Assembly (NCBI RefSeq): GCF_004798865.1
Contig: NW_025336481.1
Coordinates: 34,630,040 to 34,694,039, forward strand
Direction of reading: 5' to 3'
DNA length: 64,000 nucleotides
Source of the DNA: Varanus komodoensis
Taxonomy: Eukaryota > Chordata > Lepidosauria > Squamata > Varanidae
Shown: positions 1-11,900 of the stretch, in pieces
How positions within the stretch are numbered: the stretch's first letter is position 1
Layout: each line of letters begins with the position of its first letter
Translations under genes and position numbers: made by a program
The notes under the pieces: generated by a model
The model's input: only the letters and a program-made list of their open reading frames with translations
Databases searched by the model: none
Told to the model about the DNA's origin: nothing

Positions 1-2646
1 ATTTTCTGGGATTCTGCACCTCTGATTTGCAGAAGTCTGCTTTTGCTAGCCCAGTTACATATGCTTAACTCTAGATCTGATGCAATATTTACAAATGAAT
101 GAAGAAGTTTAAAAAGACAGTAGACTTACAACAGCAAAACCTAGAAAAAAATAAAAATTGAAGCATGGACAAGAAAATCTTAAAAATACAAAGCGATAAT
201 AGACAACAAAAGGCAACAGAGGTAGTAACAGGATATGATGCAAGTCAAATGAATTACAGGGAAAGCTATGGAAATGTTAAAAGAAAAATCACTGCAAGAT
301 ATTAGATAAAAATGTAAGATAGTTTGACAGGAAATTGAAATAGAAAAACACATCCAAAATGATGTTGCATTATGAAAAGTAGGGAAGTTGGGCTATGAAT
401 TAAGAAAAATAAACATTAGACTAAAAGCAATGACAAATGAGATGAGAAGACATGACTGGATATCTGGAAATTCCATTTTAAAGTTTCCAGGGTTTAAATC
501 ATGAATCTACTGACATTGTAATAATTATTATACTACCCTCACATTCAGCATGCAGAAAAAATACATAAAAGATGTTTGTAAAATGTATTAGAATGTGTCT
601 TAAAGCTGCAGTTGTTTTTTAAAAAGAAAAAAAAATTGAAATAAAATTAGAAGCCAAGAAGAAAAAACATTTTCAAATGATTTTTTAAAAATAGAACTGA
701 TGGAGATGTTCTAGTATCAGGAGACTAAGCATTCCACAGATAACGAAGAAGACAGTAATTCATAAACAAGTCAACATACACAATTTGGATTTTAACAGGA
801 AGTATCCGTACCATATAAAGAAAATAAATTCCTTTGTTAGAGATAACAAAAATATACAAGGAATTAAATGGTGAATGGCAACATAAGAGAGTGAAAAATA
901 CAGAATTTCAATTAATGATACACTCTGATAATATTGCAATGTCACTGCAATATTGTTTAACAATATTAGAAATATTCAACAATACAGTTGAACACAGTAT
1001 TAGTGTCTAAATTATATGAACTGAAAACAAAATGCTGATCTGCTTCTACCACAGTTTTTAACCCAACAGGTGGGTAGAGACAGTGCATTTGCTCCTGCAG
1101 GTGCCTACCAACCACGGGCTAACTAATTACATAAAGCTTCTAGCTGAAAGCCATGTTTGGGTGCCAGATACTGTCAGGTAAATTGTCATCATGGCAACTA
1201 ATAATACCTAAAATAAAATGCATAAGGACTTAGGGTAATGATGGCCCAAAGCCTAAGCAAAGGGCACCCTGGATGAGAAACCCATATGCTAAGAAAAAGA
1301 ATCTCTGAGAAACCACAGCCTCATAGTCAGTCCAATTTGTGCTTCCATGCCAATAATACCCCCAGTACAAAAAAGTAGAAACTGGGATTAATAAGCTTTA
1401 TTTAAACCTAAATTACAAACCTTGGGAGGAGCAACCATTACAAGATGGATGTTACAAGATGCCACAATAAGATGCCATAACATCTGGCTTGTTTGTTTGC
1501 ATGTAAGACACTTTCAAGCATGGCTTCTCCATACCAATAATATATTTTGTACCCCAAAATGGATAAGCAACTGGGGTGTGTTCTCTCTGAAACCAAGCTT
1601 TTGAAGACTCCAAATAATATACCCAATTTTTGGGGAGTGCAAATTGCTGCCCAGGCTCAGTTGACATGCTATGCTTACCAAGTTGCAGATGCAACCCCTC
1701 CTCAGGGTTTCTTGTGTTGTGTAACTTGAGAAGCATGAGTTATGTGAAAATTTAAATGAAAGAAACAAACAATGGGTTATGTGAGGCTAGCTTGACCCTG
1801 GCTTACTGAGTTTGCACAATGCAACAACCCCCAATATAAGGCTGCATGTTCAAAATGGCAGCTGGATATATCCCACATGTGTCACTGTCTCACCATGGGT
1901 TACATTACACATGGTAGGTTGTCATGTCATGAAAACAGTGCCACTGTAAAGCTAATGGTGCCAATATTTATAAACGGATACAGAAGTGGAGATACGCACA
2001 TCCCAATGCATTTTAGGCCGGCCAAAACCATATGCCCACAGTTCCAGGGAAGTCCTCTAGAAGCTGGCATCTCACTGAATTCATCACAACGTTTCCTTAA
2101 GCCCAAGGTACAGCCAGGAAGGACACTCCCATGTTAATTATGCCCAATGTACTAAAAAGATGAAAACATTGTGGGTGTGTACTCTAAACAAAGCTTTGGG
2201 TCATTCAAAATCTTATATTTAAGCCTCAGAGAGTCTGACTTATAGAGGATGCCACAGCATTAAATATGACTCACCCATGCACTGTTTAAATTCAGTGACA
2301 TGGAAGCAGCAGTGAGGCAAAATAACATGCTTTTAAAAGCTGAAAATGTGGTTTGCCACCTAATGTAAGCCTTGCTCAGTACATAACTATGTGGCCAAAA
2401 AGACAAAAGCCACAGTATTTAAGAAAAAAGTTAACAGTCTAGGAAGGAATCAAGCCTAATTTGCAATCAGACATTATAAATCCATACAAATCCAAACCTT
2501 CTCATAGTTACAGTAGACCCAATGAAATCAATGGGACTTCAATTAGTTATGGCTAATGTAAGCACTATTTTTTTCCATAGGTCTACTGTAAGTATAACTA
2601 TGGATTCAATCATAGATTTATAAATATTGTAAGTACAATCCTGTTA
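1..2646. other. ZDHHC2 intron 1, distal part
   Basis: The first 700 bases are A-rich on the plus strand, with short broken frames rich in Lys and Asn, compatible with a very old L1 ORF1 remnant but not provably so. From 1000 to 2640 I see no recognisable gene or element apart from a short block at 2500-2640 that resembles a dispersed repeat seen elsewhere in the window. Confidence 0.5.
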
Positions 2647-4545
2647 CAGAATCATAGAATAAAGATGGAAGGGACCAAGAAGGCCATTGCATCCAACTCC
2701 CTCTTGTTGCAGGACACCAATTTACACCATCCCACTCAAATGACTGCCCAGTTTCTTTTTGAATGTCTCTAGTGTGGGAGAGCCCCTGAGCACTCTAGGT
2801 GACTGGTTCCACTGTTGTATTGCTTTGACAATTGGGAAACTTCCTGAAATCTAATATGAATCTGGTTTGTCACAATTTGAGGTGACTATTCCATGTCCAA
2901 CAAAGAACTCATCCTTCCTTTTTGTGAGAACCTTTGAGGAACTTATAAATGAAACCATGTCCCTGCTCAGTCTTCTCAAGGCTGATCATGCCCAGTTCTC
3001 TCAGTCTCTCCTCATAGAGCAGTGTTTCCATACCATGGATCACTTTTGTTTCCCTCCTCTGGACCATTCCTAATTTTCTGCATCCTTCTTAGATCTTGGT
3101 GTCCAGAACTGGACACAGTATTCTAGATGAGGTGTGACTAGTGAAAAGTATACTTCTTGTGATTTGGAAGTAATAATTCTATTAATGCAACCCAAAATAG
3201 CATTTGCCTTTTTCACGGCTGCATCACACTGTTGGCTCATATTAGCATGTTGTCCATAATAGTTCCTGCCAACCTTGCAGTTCAAAAACATATAAATGCA
3301 AGTAGATAAATAGGTACCACTTCGATGGGAAGGTAACAGCGTTCTGTGCACCTCAGTGTTTAGTCATGCTGGCCACATGACCACGGAAACGGTGGACAAA
3401 CGCTGGCTCCCTTGGCTAGGAAACAGAGATGAGCACCACCCCCAAGAATCAAACATGACTGGACTTCAGTGTCATGGGGAAACCTTTACCTTTACCACAA
3501 TAGTACCAACATGTTCTTCTTTTTCTTTTCTGTTGAGCCATGTATTCCCCATCTTGTAGCAATGCATTTGGTTTCTTTTTGTGGAGGACTTGTCATTTGT
3601 CCCTACTGAATTTCATTTTGTTGCTTTCAGCCCAGCATTCCAGCTTATCAAGATTGCCCTGATCTTTGAGAGTGTTCACTATTCCACCCAGTTTTGTATC
3701 ATCTGCAAATATGATTATTATTCCTTTACCTACTCATCTAAAACATTAATAGAGATGCTGAAGAGCACTACCCCTAGAACTGAATCCTGTGGTACCCCAC
3801 TAGTTACCTTTCTCCAGTTTAAGAAGGTGCCATTGATGAGTACTCTGGGTCCGACTTAACAGCCAGTTTTGGATGCACCTAATAATTTTTCTATCTAGTC
3901 CACTTTTTGCTAGTTTGCTTAACAGGATGTAGCAGGGCACTCTGTCAACATCTTTGCTAAAGTCTAGGTAGCTCATGTCCACAGTGTTTCCGCTATCCAT
4001 TTTAGAGGTTATTCAGTAAAAAAATGAGGATTTACTTCCAATAAATCCATGTTGGCTTTTATTAATCACCTCATTTTCTTTGGGGTACTTGCAGAATAAT
4101 TTTTAAATAATTTGATCCAGAATTTTTCCAGGGACTGATGTCAGACTAACTGGTCCATAGTTCCCAAGTTTGTCTTTTTTCCCTTTTTGGAATATGGGGA
4201 CAATGTTAGCCCTTCTCCAGTCATCTGGCACTGTTTTCCAAGATTTACTGAAGATAATAGACAGTGGTTCTGAGAGTTCCTCCACTAGCTCTTTTATGAC
4301 TCTGGGATGGTGTTCATCAGGGCCTTAAGCTTTGAATAGGTTTCTTCCATGTAGATATTCCTCGACCATTTGTTTGTCAATCTTGGGCTGCCATCCCTCA
4401 TTTTCAGCTTGCACTTCCTCTGGACTTTCTTGCTATTTGTTTATATTCTTCCTTTGTGGCCTGGCCCTCCTTCCATCTCCTGTACATGTTCTATTTTTCT
4501 TTCAGGCTGTCACTTTACTACTACTGAACTTACATGTGGACCTCT
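2647..4545 (-). repeat. CR1 LINE remnant (reverse transcriptase and 3' end)
   Basis: In minus orientation the element reads from reverse-transcriptase fragments ([48 protein letters not shown]) to the typical CR1 terminus AGAATCATAGAAT read as its complement at 2647-2660. The 5' end is truncated near 4545, and the frame is broken by several stops and shifts. It is interrupted at about 3263-3503 by a plus-strand Sauria SINE. It lies in intron 1 of ZDHHC2, on the sense strand of that gene. Confidence 0.88.
3263..3499 (+). repeat. Sauria-type SINE (5' truncated), inserted in CR1
   Basis: Contains the family hallmarks in order: CCTGCCAACCTTGCAGTTC, AAGTAGATAAATAGGTACC, TCATGCTGGCCACATGACC, GATGAGCACC, GACTGGACTTCAGTGTCA, and the tail CCTTTACCTTTACC. 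The tRNA-like head is missing. Flanks CCATAATAG (3254-3262) and CCACAATAG (3495-3503) form a probable target duplication with one mismatch. Sauria SINEs are known from squamates and are mobilised by BovB LINEs, a copy of which lies at 61.3 kb. Confidence 0.88.
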
Positions 4546-6385
4546 GGCTCAGAGAATTAAATGAAATCTCAGTGTTCAAATAGAGTATATCATCCAATGC
4601 CACAAATAGAATGTGAGCCAGTTCACATGATTAAAACTGTCCACTGTTCAACCTTCACATACCCCATGTTGGGTGAATTCAAATTCATTGATGACCCTCA
4701 AGTGGGTACTGACCATATACATTGCAGGCTGGTGGACACCAGTATGTACTGGGGCTCACCTTGGCTTAAATGAGCTGTTTTGGTCATGCAAACCAAGTCC
4801 GTATGTGAACCTCCCATACTGAATCACTGTCTACTTCCTGGCTCAGAAAAGAAAACTGCTCAGAAAGCCTTGGCTATTGGGTGGTATAAAAACAAAACTA
4901 ACAAACAAACAAAGGCATATTAAAACAAGGAGAATTATATACTTTAGTTTGCTCCTAACGATGAAAAACTCTTGATCCAAAGGTGAGTTGTAGTAGAAGT
5001 ATCCCACCCTATTCTTGTTTGTTTCTTCACATTTTTTTAGAAAAGGAAAAAGATAGGGTGCCTTGGTTAAACATTCTTTAAACTAACATGGATTATACCA
5101 GAATATTATTACTAGGCCAATTTTAATGATGACCAGCCTTTTGTAAACTTATTTAAATTTACAGTTCTAGAACATGCCATGTATTTTATTCTTTATTGTA
5201 TAACTGCAGCCTTGGGAGTTTGTAGTTACAAGGACTTTTCTTGTACAACATATACAGCAAAAACATACTGCAGTTTATATGTGGTAAAGCACATAGAAGA
5301 GATGGCAACAATGTTGCTCTATTGCTCTAAAAAACCCCTTGACTTTAGTTTTAATTCTTACAGATTCAGAGCACGATTTCAGATAGAGTATGTGTAAGTG
5401 TGGCACTCTTAGTTGTTTACTGTCTTGCAGACAGGCATCACCAGCACAATACTAAAGCAGCATGCACAGAGATTTTTTAACACTATGCCCAAGACCTAAA
5501 TTAACAGCCACTAGTGTATAAAATAGTGCTTAATTAATTCAGGAGACATCATTTACCTTACAGAAGGCACAACAACTCTCAGGAGAACTTTGCTTTTACC
5601 CTTAGTGGATTAAGGAAAATATTAAAATGCTACCAAAATCATGCTGCATTTAGGATATCCCTACACCTCTTTCAAATCCCTAATCCCTAACTCCTCTTCT
5701 GCATCTCTAATGCAGAATTATGGTGGGAGATGGGAGAGGATTGCTGTTCTCTACAGAATGTCAAGTGGATTTGTTTATTTGCCTGTGTAATGTGCACCCA
5801 GCTAGAGTAAACATAAACCATTAAACAGCAACACCCAGAACAGAATCAGGCACAGAAGAGTTGCAGCAATTTGGCCTTTAACAAACATTTACCTGCTAAA
5901 CATGATATCCTTCAAGAAATCAAAGCATGTGTGCATATATTTTACATCTATCCTTAATACAGGATGTTAATATTAATTATGCTATTCTGCATATACAGGG
6001 AATTGTGGAAACAGAGATTATATCTGGTTCAGTCCTGGAAATACTAAACATGTAAACAATGACCTGTAGAAAGTAGTAACAGTAGCAGCAGCCAACTCCC
6101 AAGCCATAGTAGGAATAGTAGCAACAGCCAACTCCCAAACAAAGGCAAAGCAGGAGTGTTGTTTTTCACACAGAAAGCCTGAAATGCCCAACCTGTACCT
6201 AAATGTACACCCTTGATATTCTTCATTAAATAATCCAGAACAGTTTACTCAGCTCTGTAATAATCATTTACATGGATTAGAATACTACTTCCAGCATAAA
6301 TACACACAGGAAGCATATTGAGGAACCTCATCTTTCCATCACTGTTTACCATCTTGATTAAGATAGTTAATCAAGGATAGTTAAT
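4546..6385. other. ZDHHC2 intron 1, proximal part
   Basis: No exon seen. At 4613-4820 a block begins GCCAGTTCACATGATT and ends with a loosely inverted GGTTCACATACGG read from the other strand, perhaps an old MITE. At 6066-6140 an imperfect direct repeat carries AGCCAACTCCCAA twice. The rest is unremarkable AT-rich intron. Confidence 0.45.
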
Positions 6386-6479
6386 CCTATGCAAGCTTAG
6401 GCAGAAAAAAGGCCTACAACTCAGCTATGCTAAGGCATGCTGGGACCTGTAGGCCTTTTTTTGTCTAAACTTGCCCAGG
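6386..6479. repeat. Small palindromic MITE, whole copy
   Basis: The two halves are inverted copies: the left arm starts CCTATGCAAGCTTAGGCAGA and the complement of the right arm starts CCTGGGCAAGTTTAGACAAA; both continue through AAAGGCCTACA to a centre near ATGC. About 94 bp, probably able to fold into one long hairpin. Related half copies lie at about 15585-15617, 48029-48060 and 50670-50762. Confidence 0.7.
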
Positions 6480-6713
6480 GCTGTGCCTTCACTTGACCAC
6501 ACATCTCAGGACTACCTCTTCTTGATATTTATGATGATGATAAGGGAAAAATCATTTCTCAGGTGGGCAATTTCCCTCGGGGATCCAACTGCTGTCAACA
6601 GTTCCTCCAGCCCCAGTGCCCACTTCCTCCTTTGGTATTCCTGTCGGCCAAGAGGCAGAGGTGAGCCGCCAGGGGATGCCAAGCTGTACGTCGAGTGTGC
6701 GTGCGTGCAAGTG

Positions 6714-6860
6714 ACTCTGTCTGTCTGTCTGTCTGCACTGTGATCTATTCTATCACATTACATCTACCCCAACCAGAACAATCCTTGTCCATATAGGCTA
6801 AATAGCACCAACATAATACTGTCTGGTTCAAAACCTGATACCTAAGGAGTGTGTGTGTGT
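6714..6860. repeat. Short microsatellites
   Basis: A (CTGT)n run at 6716-6734 and a (GT)n run at 6849-6860, followed by GA repeats. They sit just inside ZDHHC2 intron 1. Confidence 0.8.
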
Positions 6861-7182
6861 ATGAGAGAGAGAAAAAGGAAAACACAGACATGTAAGATGC
6901 AGGGAGTGAGATTCTGTTCAGTTTGGAAGCACTCGTGATTAGAGTAAGAGATCCGACGATGCTTCTCCCCCGGCAATGACTGCGGGCTAGAGGGCTTGCT
7001 GAGAAAGTAGTTGGCGGTCGCCTCGAGGGACGACGCCAACGACCCCCCTCCCCACCGTCGACATCCCGACCTGGCATTTGCGGCCAGAGGGGCCGCTGGC
7101 GCGCTCTGCCCTCGACCGGGCCCCATTCGCCCCACGCACCGTGGCGCTCCCGAGCCTCCCCTCGCCCGCGCGCGGGACTCAC

Positions 7183-7363
7183 GCAAGCAGAGCTGGGCGA
7201 CATAGGCGTAGTAGGACCAGGCGAGGATGCTGCCGATGAAGACGACCGGCACCCAGAAAATAAGCCACTGGCAGCGCTGCCTCACGCCTCCCGCTCGAGA
7301 GCGGCGCCGGGACGCCGCCGGGGCACTGGAAGGAACTGCAGAACTCGCCGCTGGCGCCGCCAT
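7183..7363 (-). CDS. ZDHHC2: ZDHHC2 exon 1, palmitoyl acyltransferase (rest off the left edge)
   Basis: First coding exon of a DHHC-family S-acyltransferase, a multi-pass membrane enzyme that palmitoylates cysteines of target proteins. The start codon (7361-7363) has a good Kozak context, AAGATGG. The protein begins with an Ala/Ser/Pro/Arg-rich cytosolic tail (residues 1-31), then a membrane segment, LIFWVPVVFIGSILAWSYYA, and YVAQLC. This resembles human ZDHHC2 (YWIPVVFITLLLGWSYYAYA). Sixty codons plus one base precede the donor TTGC|GTGAGT. ZDHHC20 and ZDHHC15 begin similarly, so the call rests on the basic N-tail and on position directly downstream of MICU3 (ZDHHC20 sits next to MICU2 instead). 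The catalytic DHHC exons are outside the window. Confidence 0.88.
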
Positions 7364-7366
7364 CTT
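7356..7366 (-). promoter_or_regulatory. YY1-type site over the ZDHHC2 start codon
   Basis: The minus strand reads AAGATGGCGGC, a full match to the extended YY1 consensus, and the site contains the ATG itself. YY1 sites at this place are known in many TATA-less housekeeping promoters, where they direct nearby initiation. The match is exact; occupancy is inferred. Confidence 0.6.
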
Positions 7367-7649
7367 CCCTCAGCCCGTCCTCTCCTCCCTGCTCGTTCAG
7401 CTCCTCAGTCCGCCGGGGGGCCCAGGGCCTTCGCTGCACATCCCCACTGGCGGCGGCGCCGCCTGTGCGGTCCCAGCGCTTCTGCCTCCCGATCAGCCCC
7501 TTCTTTCCTTCTCTCGGCTGCGCCGAGTGGAGCGGCCGCTCCTCCCCTCAGCCGCCTCCAACCACCGACTTCGCTTCCCGTTGCCCTTCCCGCCGGTGAC
7601 AGCCTAACGAGGAAGCCGCCTCAGCCCGCAATCCCTTGTCCTCGGCTGT

Positions 7650-7666
7650 GGGTGGGGTGGGGTGGG
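7650..7666 (+). promoter_or_regulatory. G-quadruplex motif upstream of ZDHHC2
   Basis: GGGTGGGGTGGGGTGGG has four runs of three or four guanines with single-base loops, the most stable class of intramolecular quadruplex. It lies about 290 bp upstream of the ATG, with the G-rich strand opposite the ZDHHC2 coding strand. A purine-rich GGA tract follows it. Confidence 0.6.
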
Positions 7667-8309
7667 ATGAGGAGGAGGAAGAGGAAGGGGCTGTTAGTGG
7701 TGCCCGCCCCCCAGGTCTAATCCCGCTAGCGCGGTAAAGCGACCTGCGCTGTCAGACCCAGTTCCTGAGGTGCTGCGAGGGAAACAGCAACTCTTTCCCT
7801 TCTAATCAATTCCTTTAAAAAAACCATAGTTCCAACAACGGCTCCCCTTAAAAACAAGCCCTGGAAAAGAGGCTCTCTCTATTTATCATTTCACCCCAAT
7901 GTGAGCAGCCTTGCCCATGGAAAAGCATGAGCCCTCCGACGACGGGCTGTGAGGAGGGCTGCCCTTCGGTTTAAACATGCTCGAGAAAAGCTGTGTAGCC
8001 ATCCTCAAACCACACGTACAGGCTGGGCCACCGGCTAGACTGTCCCAGCCTATCTGCAACGGCAGTCATGGCCTCAGGTGGTCCTATTAATTTATCTCTC
8101 TCTTTTCTGCTAAAGTGGCTAACAAAATAAAAACACAATCTTTGTTCAAACTTAAGATGACAACCAAATACATTAAAGCTACAATACTTGCCTAGTTTAA
8201 AAGAACAATCCTTCACCAAGAGATGCGTTTATATGCCAAAAGTCTCCCTTGATTTAAAAAAAAAGTATGTCAACCATTCATTTCTCAGCAGGGAGTTTCT
8301 GAGATTAGG
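7667..8309. other. Upstream flank of ZDHHC2
   Basis: GC content falls from the island edge into ordinary AT-rich DNA. A donor-like GCG|GTAAAG at about 7731-7739 on the plus strand could end a divergent first exon, but that is only a possibility. No other feature seen. Confidence 0.4.
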
Positions 8310-8990
8310 AGGGACACATCCTTTTAAAAAGTGCCCTTGATGGCAGCAGGTCCAAGAAAAGGGCCTCCCTCAAAGATCTTAAAACCCTAACAGGCTCATA
8401 GGAGAGAATTTCGTCTTCCAGGTAACCTGGCTCTTAGTGATATAGACTTTTGAAGGACCTTACTAGCAGCATGTGCCCAGAAACAGATAAGACAGCAAAG
8501 AAGCTGTGGCAACAAGCCAGCTATATGCTCCTTGTAACTGGCTTTTGTGGCTGCTGCATTCTGGACCACCCAAAGATCCTGAGCAGTTTTCAAAGACTGC
8601 CACATACAGAGTGCTTTACAGTAGTTCAGATGGTCACATTAGTGACCAGATGAGAGATCTCTGAATGTGCACAGTTGGCATATTAGTCTCAGCTACAGAA
8701 ATACATTCTGGCCGTAGGCATCAAGGTACATGGAAACTGCAAGCTGGAGTTTTCAGGGGGAGCGTCACCTCATTCCTCAGAAGCTCACCTGTCTGTGTTC
8801 TGGCAAACTAGGAGCACCTCTGTCTTGTCTGAACTAAGCTTCAATTTGTTTGCTCTCATTTTGTCCATTCCTGACAACCCAGTGACTTAGAACATCCTTC
8901 TTGGATTTAGATGGAAAGCAAAGAGAAAGTTGGGTGGTATCAAGTCTCCAAACTCCAGACAGCCTTTGTGAGTTGTAATTAGATTAGAAA
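8310..8990 (-). repeat. L2-type LINE ORF2 remnant
   Basis: Read on the minus strand it gives MRANKLKLSSDKTEVLLVC, the familiar segment after the YADD box of L2/CR1-like reverse transcriptases, followed further on by LWVVQNAAATKASYKEHIAG, the matching C-terminal block (usually LVQNAAARLL…). Stops and frame shifts are many, so it is old. It lies between ZDHHC2 and MICU3. Confidence 0.75.
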
Positions 8991-11900
8991 TTTCATTTCA
9001 TTATAACATGGTTTAGCCATTCTAGTTGTGGCAAGGATAAAATGGTTAAGAGATAAATAATTCACATTAAAAGATATTGGCCATTGGATTCAGAGGCAGA
9101 AAAGGGTTAAAATAATATAGGATTATCAGAATCAAGTTCTTCTGTGATCAGTGAAATATACATGTTTATAAAATACTACTCTGAGATTTACCTGGAGTAA
9201 GGCTTTTTATAAATTAATTACTTCTAAGTAAATATACATGTATTTATACTAATTGTACATATGTAATTCAAAGTAATTATTCAAAATAATTATTTTTAAA
9301 TGATGAAATTACATTGATAATTGCCTTCCCAGAAGTCATTTATATGGCTGTATTAGACATGGTAACCTTGAGCTAGCTTGGAGACAAAAGTGAGTTGTTT
9401 TTTATAGAATCATGTTTCACATCCAAGCAACATACTCAGAATATTGTCTCTGCCACCACATGAGCTAGGAATCGTAGATTAGCTTGTGCAGAGTAGAGTA
9501 TGGGGATTAAGGGTGAAACTTAAGTCATGGGGCCATTTTTGAACTGGAAAATTACCATGTCAATATTCCTTTTGCTTATAATGATCTAGTTTTGCATAAT
9601 TAAGGCTGCAATTCTATAGCCACTTATCTGTGTCTAAACCCCTTTGAGCTTGTTGGGACTTATTTCCGAGTAGACAGGTATTGGATTGCTAATTATTATA
9701 TAGCCTTTTCCTGCATTAGATAGACTTCCACATTTTTTGTGATATCATTTTAAATAAATAGCTTTTCCTAACACAGTGCATTCTGCAATAACCAACTCGA
9801 GCTGAAAAGTTATGTGAAGGAAGGGCTGGGCATATTGTATCTGCTGACATTCTTCAGACAATTTGTTTTAGCAAATAATTCTTGTGGGTAATACTGGAGT
9901 CGCTTTTTCTATCCAACTTCTTTTTCTAACCTTTTCAGAGGAAAAGTCCAACAACTGCAGTTTAGAGGAAGACCCAGAACCAGGGAAGCTTAAGCAAGGG
10001 GACTTCTGGACACCTGTCATTTCTGGTAGGTCACCTTTGAGAGGGGAGTCTTCCTCTGGGTTACATTGATCTTTGGGTAGTTACCCTTTCTCTTTTGTTC
10101 TTTTGAGGGTATATGTGCCACTGGATGGAAGAGTGTGCAGAATGTGATATGTCTTGGAAAAAAAAGGATGATCCAAGACAAAAAAGTTTGCAGTGGTTTT
10201 TTACCCTGTGAAAATGTCTATTTCTCATTTCAAAAAAAGATATTTGAGTACTTAACTCTAACCATAACCGTTTCCAGAGTGCTGTTTTCAACCTTGGAGT
10301 GGAAGACTCCAACAATCCTATGGCCCATCAGACACTGTCTAGCAGCTATGGCTCCGACACTAGATGAGTAATATGAAAGCGGTAGGGAAAAAGATCTCCT
10401 TGTCTACATTCCTAATTTTATACACTATGCTTAATTTTATACATTTCTATCCCTGATTACATGCCTTTTGCTAATCTAGAAAGTTGCAAATATAATGATT
10501 TTTCACATAAGGGAAATATCCTAGATCCTGGATCAGTTTGTTTGCCATTTTCTGAACTTTTCCAAGCTGTACAATATACTTTTTGAGCTGTAATGACTGA
10601 AATTACATAACTTTCCAAGTGTAGTTATAATATAAATTTAAGATCTTTATTCTATTGGCACTTTTATTTTTAGTCCCTTTCCTAATGATTGCCTTTTCCC
10701 CAGCAACCATACACTGAGAGTGCATGTTTTCATGGAATTATCCACTATAAGCTCCGGAATTCCTTTCCTGGTTAGTCATCACTGTCTATACATTTCCTTT
10801 TTGGGGAAATCCTTTTAGAGTTCTTTCCTGTCCCATTCTTTTCTGTACTAAATAATTTGGTGCTTTACAAACCTGAATACCTCACTGCTCATCTCGAACT
10901 CCAAATAATTTATGAACAAAGTTTAAAAGCTTTGGTTCCAGTATAGATCCTCAGGGAATCCACTGTTTGCATTCTCCATTGCAAGAATTGTGTAGTTTAC
11001 TCCAGGTAAATTGTCTATTTCTTCCTTCTCTCTGCTCTCTTTTCTTGAACCAGTTACCAACTGGGATTCCCCATTGTAAGCCAAGTATTCATTACTTCCT
11101 GTGCTCAGTAACATGAATCCCATTAAATCAGGATGGATAAAAGATAGATCAGGGCCTAATGATAGATCTAGATCTCTGGATGGTTTGCAATAGATGGGCA
11201 AGGATTTTAGACTTCCATTTAGTTAACGATTACAGTAGCAATATTATTTCCTTCAATTCTAAATTATATGGCTGAACAGAAGGTAGCTTTTGGCAGTATT
11301 GATTTATGTGAGTGGAAGAACTGTGAGCTCCATTCAGTTCTGGTATTTAAAACTAAATCCTGGGTTCAGAATTCTTCAGTTATAAATGTATGCCTTTTGT
11401 CCCATCCACTGATTTGAGGATATTGGGATTCTGCTTAAAAGCAAATTGAACTTGCAAGTGTGGATTCTCTCCACTCCCTTTTCAAGCCATGTTAGAAATT
11501 TCCAAGGGACACCAAATCAAGCAGCTCACATTTCAAAATAAGAAACACAGTTTAAAAAAGTCTGCATAGAAATGTTATGTTTAAACAAGGTGCTCTGTAT
11601 TATGCAAATATATGTAGGTCTGCAATAATTTTCCCTTGATTGGTTTTTATATACCATTTTGTTATTCTTACTGTCACAGGTAAGGAATTATAACATATTT
11701 CTCCCTGTATTATAACTGTTTCATCATATCTGAAATAAGTCTTATATATTTATTTTTTATTGTTCAATACATAAATAGCCAAACCACACCATAAGAAGCA
11801 AAGAACAAAGAAAGGCAAAACACCTCTCTGACCTTTCTTTATGCAATGGGGCCTTTGTTGACTTGTACTAAATTTTGGCCTTTCCCACTTTGGTCTGTTT

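Larger units (their letters stand above)
6960..7670. promoter_or_regulatory. ZDHHC2: CpG island promoter of ZDHHC2
   Basis: The only long GC- and CpG-rich stretch in the window; it covers ZDHHC2 exon 1, its 5' UTR and the proximal promoter. There is no TATA box in an obvious place, as expected of a housekeeping CpG-island promoter with dispersed starts. Such islands often fire in both directions, which would send antisense transcripts toward MICU3. I cannot fix the transcription start from sequence alone. Confidence 0.85.

Noticed and set aside
1-700. L1 ORF1 in the A-rich first 700 bases
   Set aside because: A-richness and Lys/Asn-rich short frames fit L1, but no coiled-coil or RRM motif can be followed, so I mention it only as a possibility.
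6745-7607. Several long frames in the CpG island on both strands
   Set aside because: GC-rich islands lack stop codons, so long frames arise by chance. Only the 7363-7183 frame has a start context, a matching protein and a splice donor.
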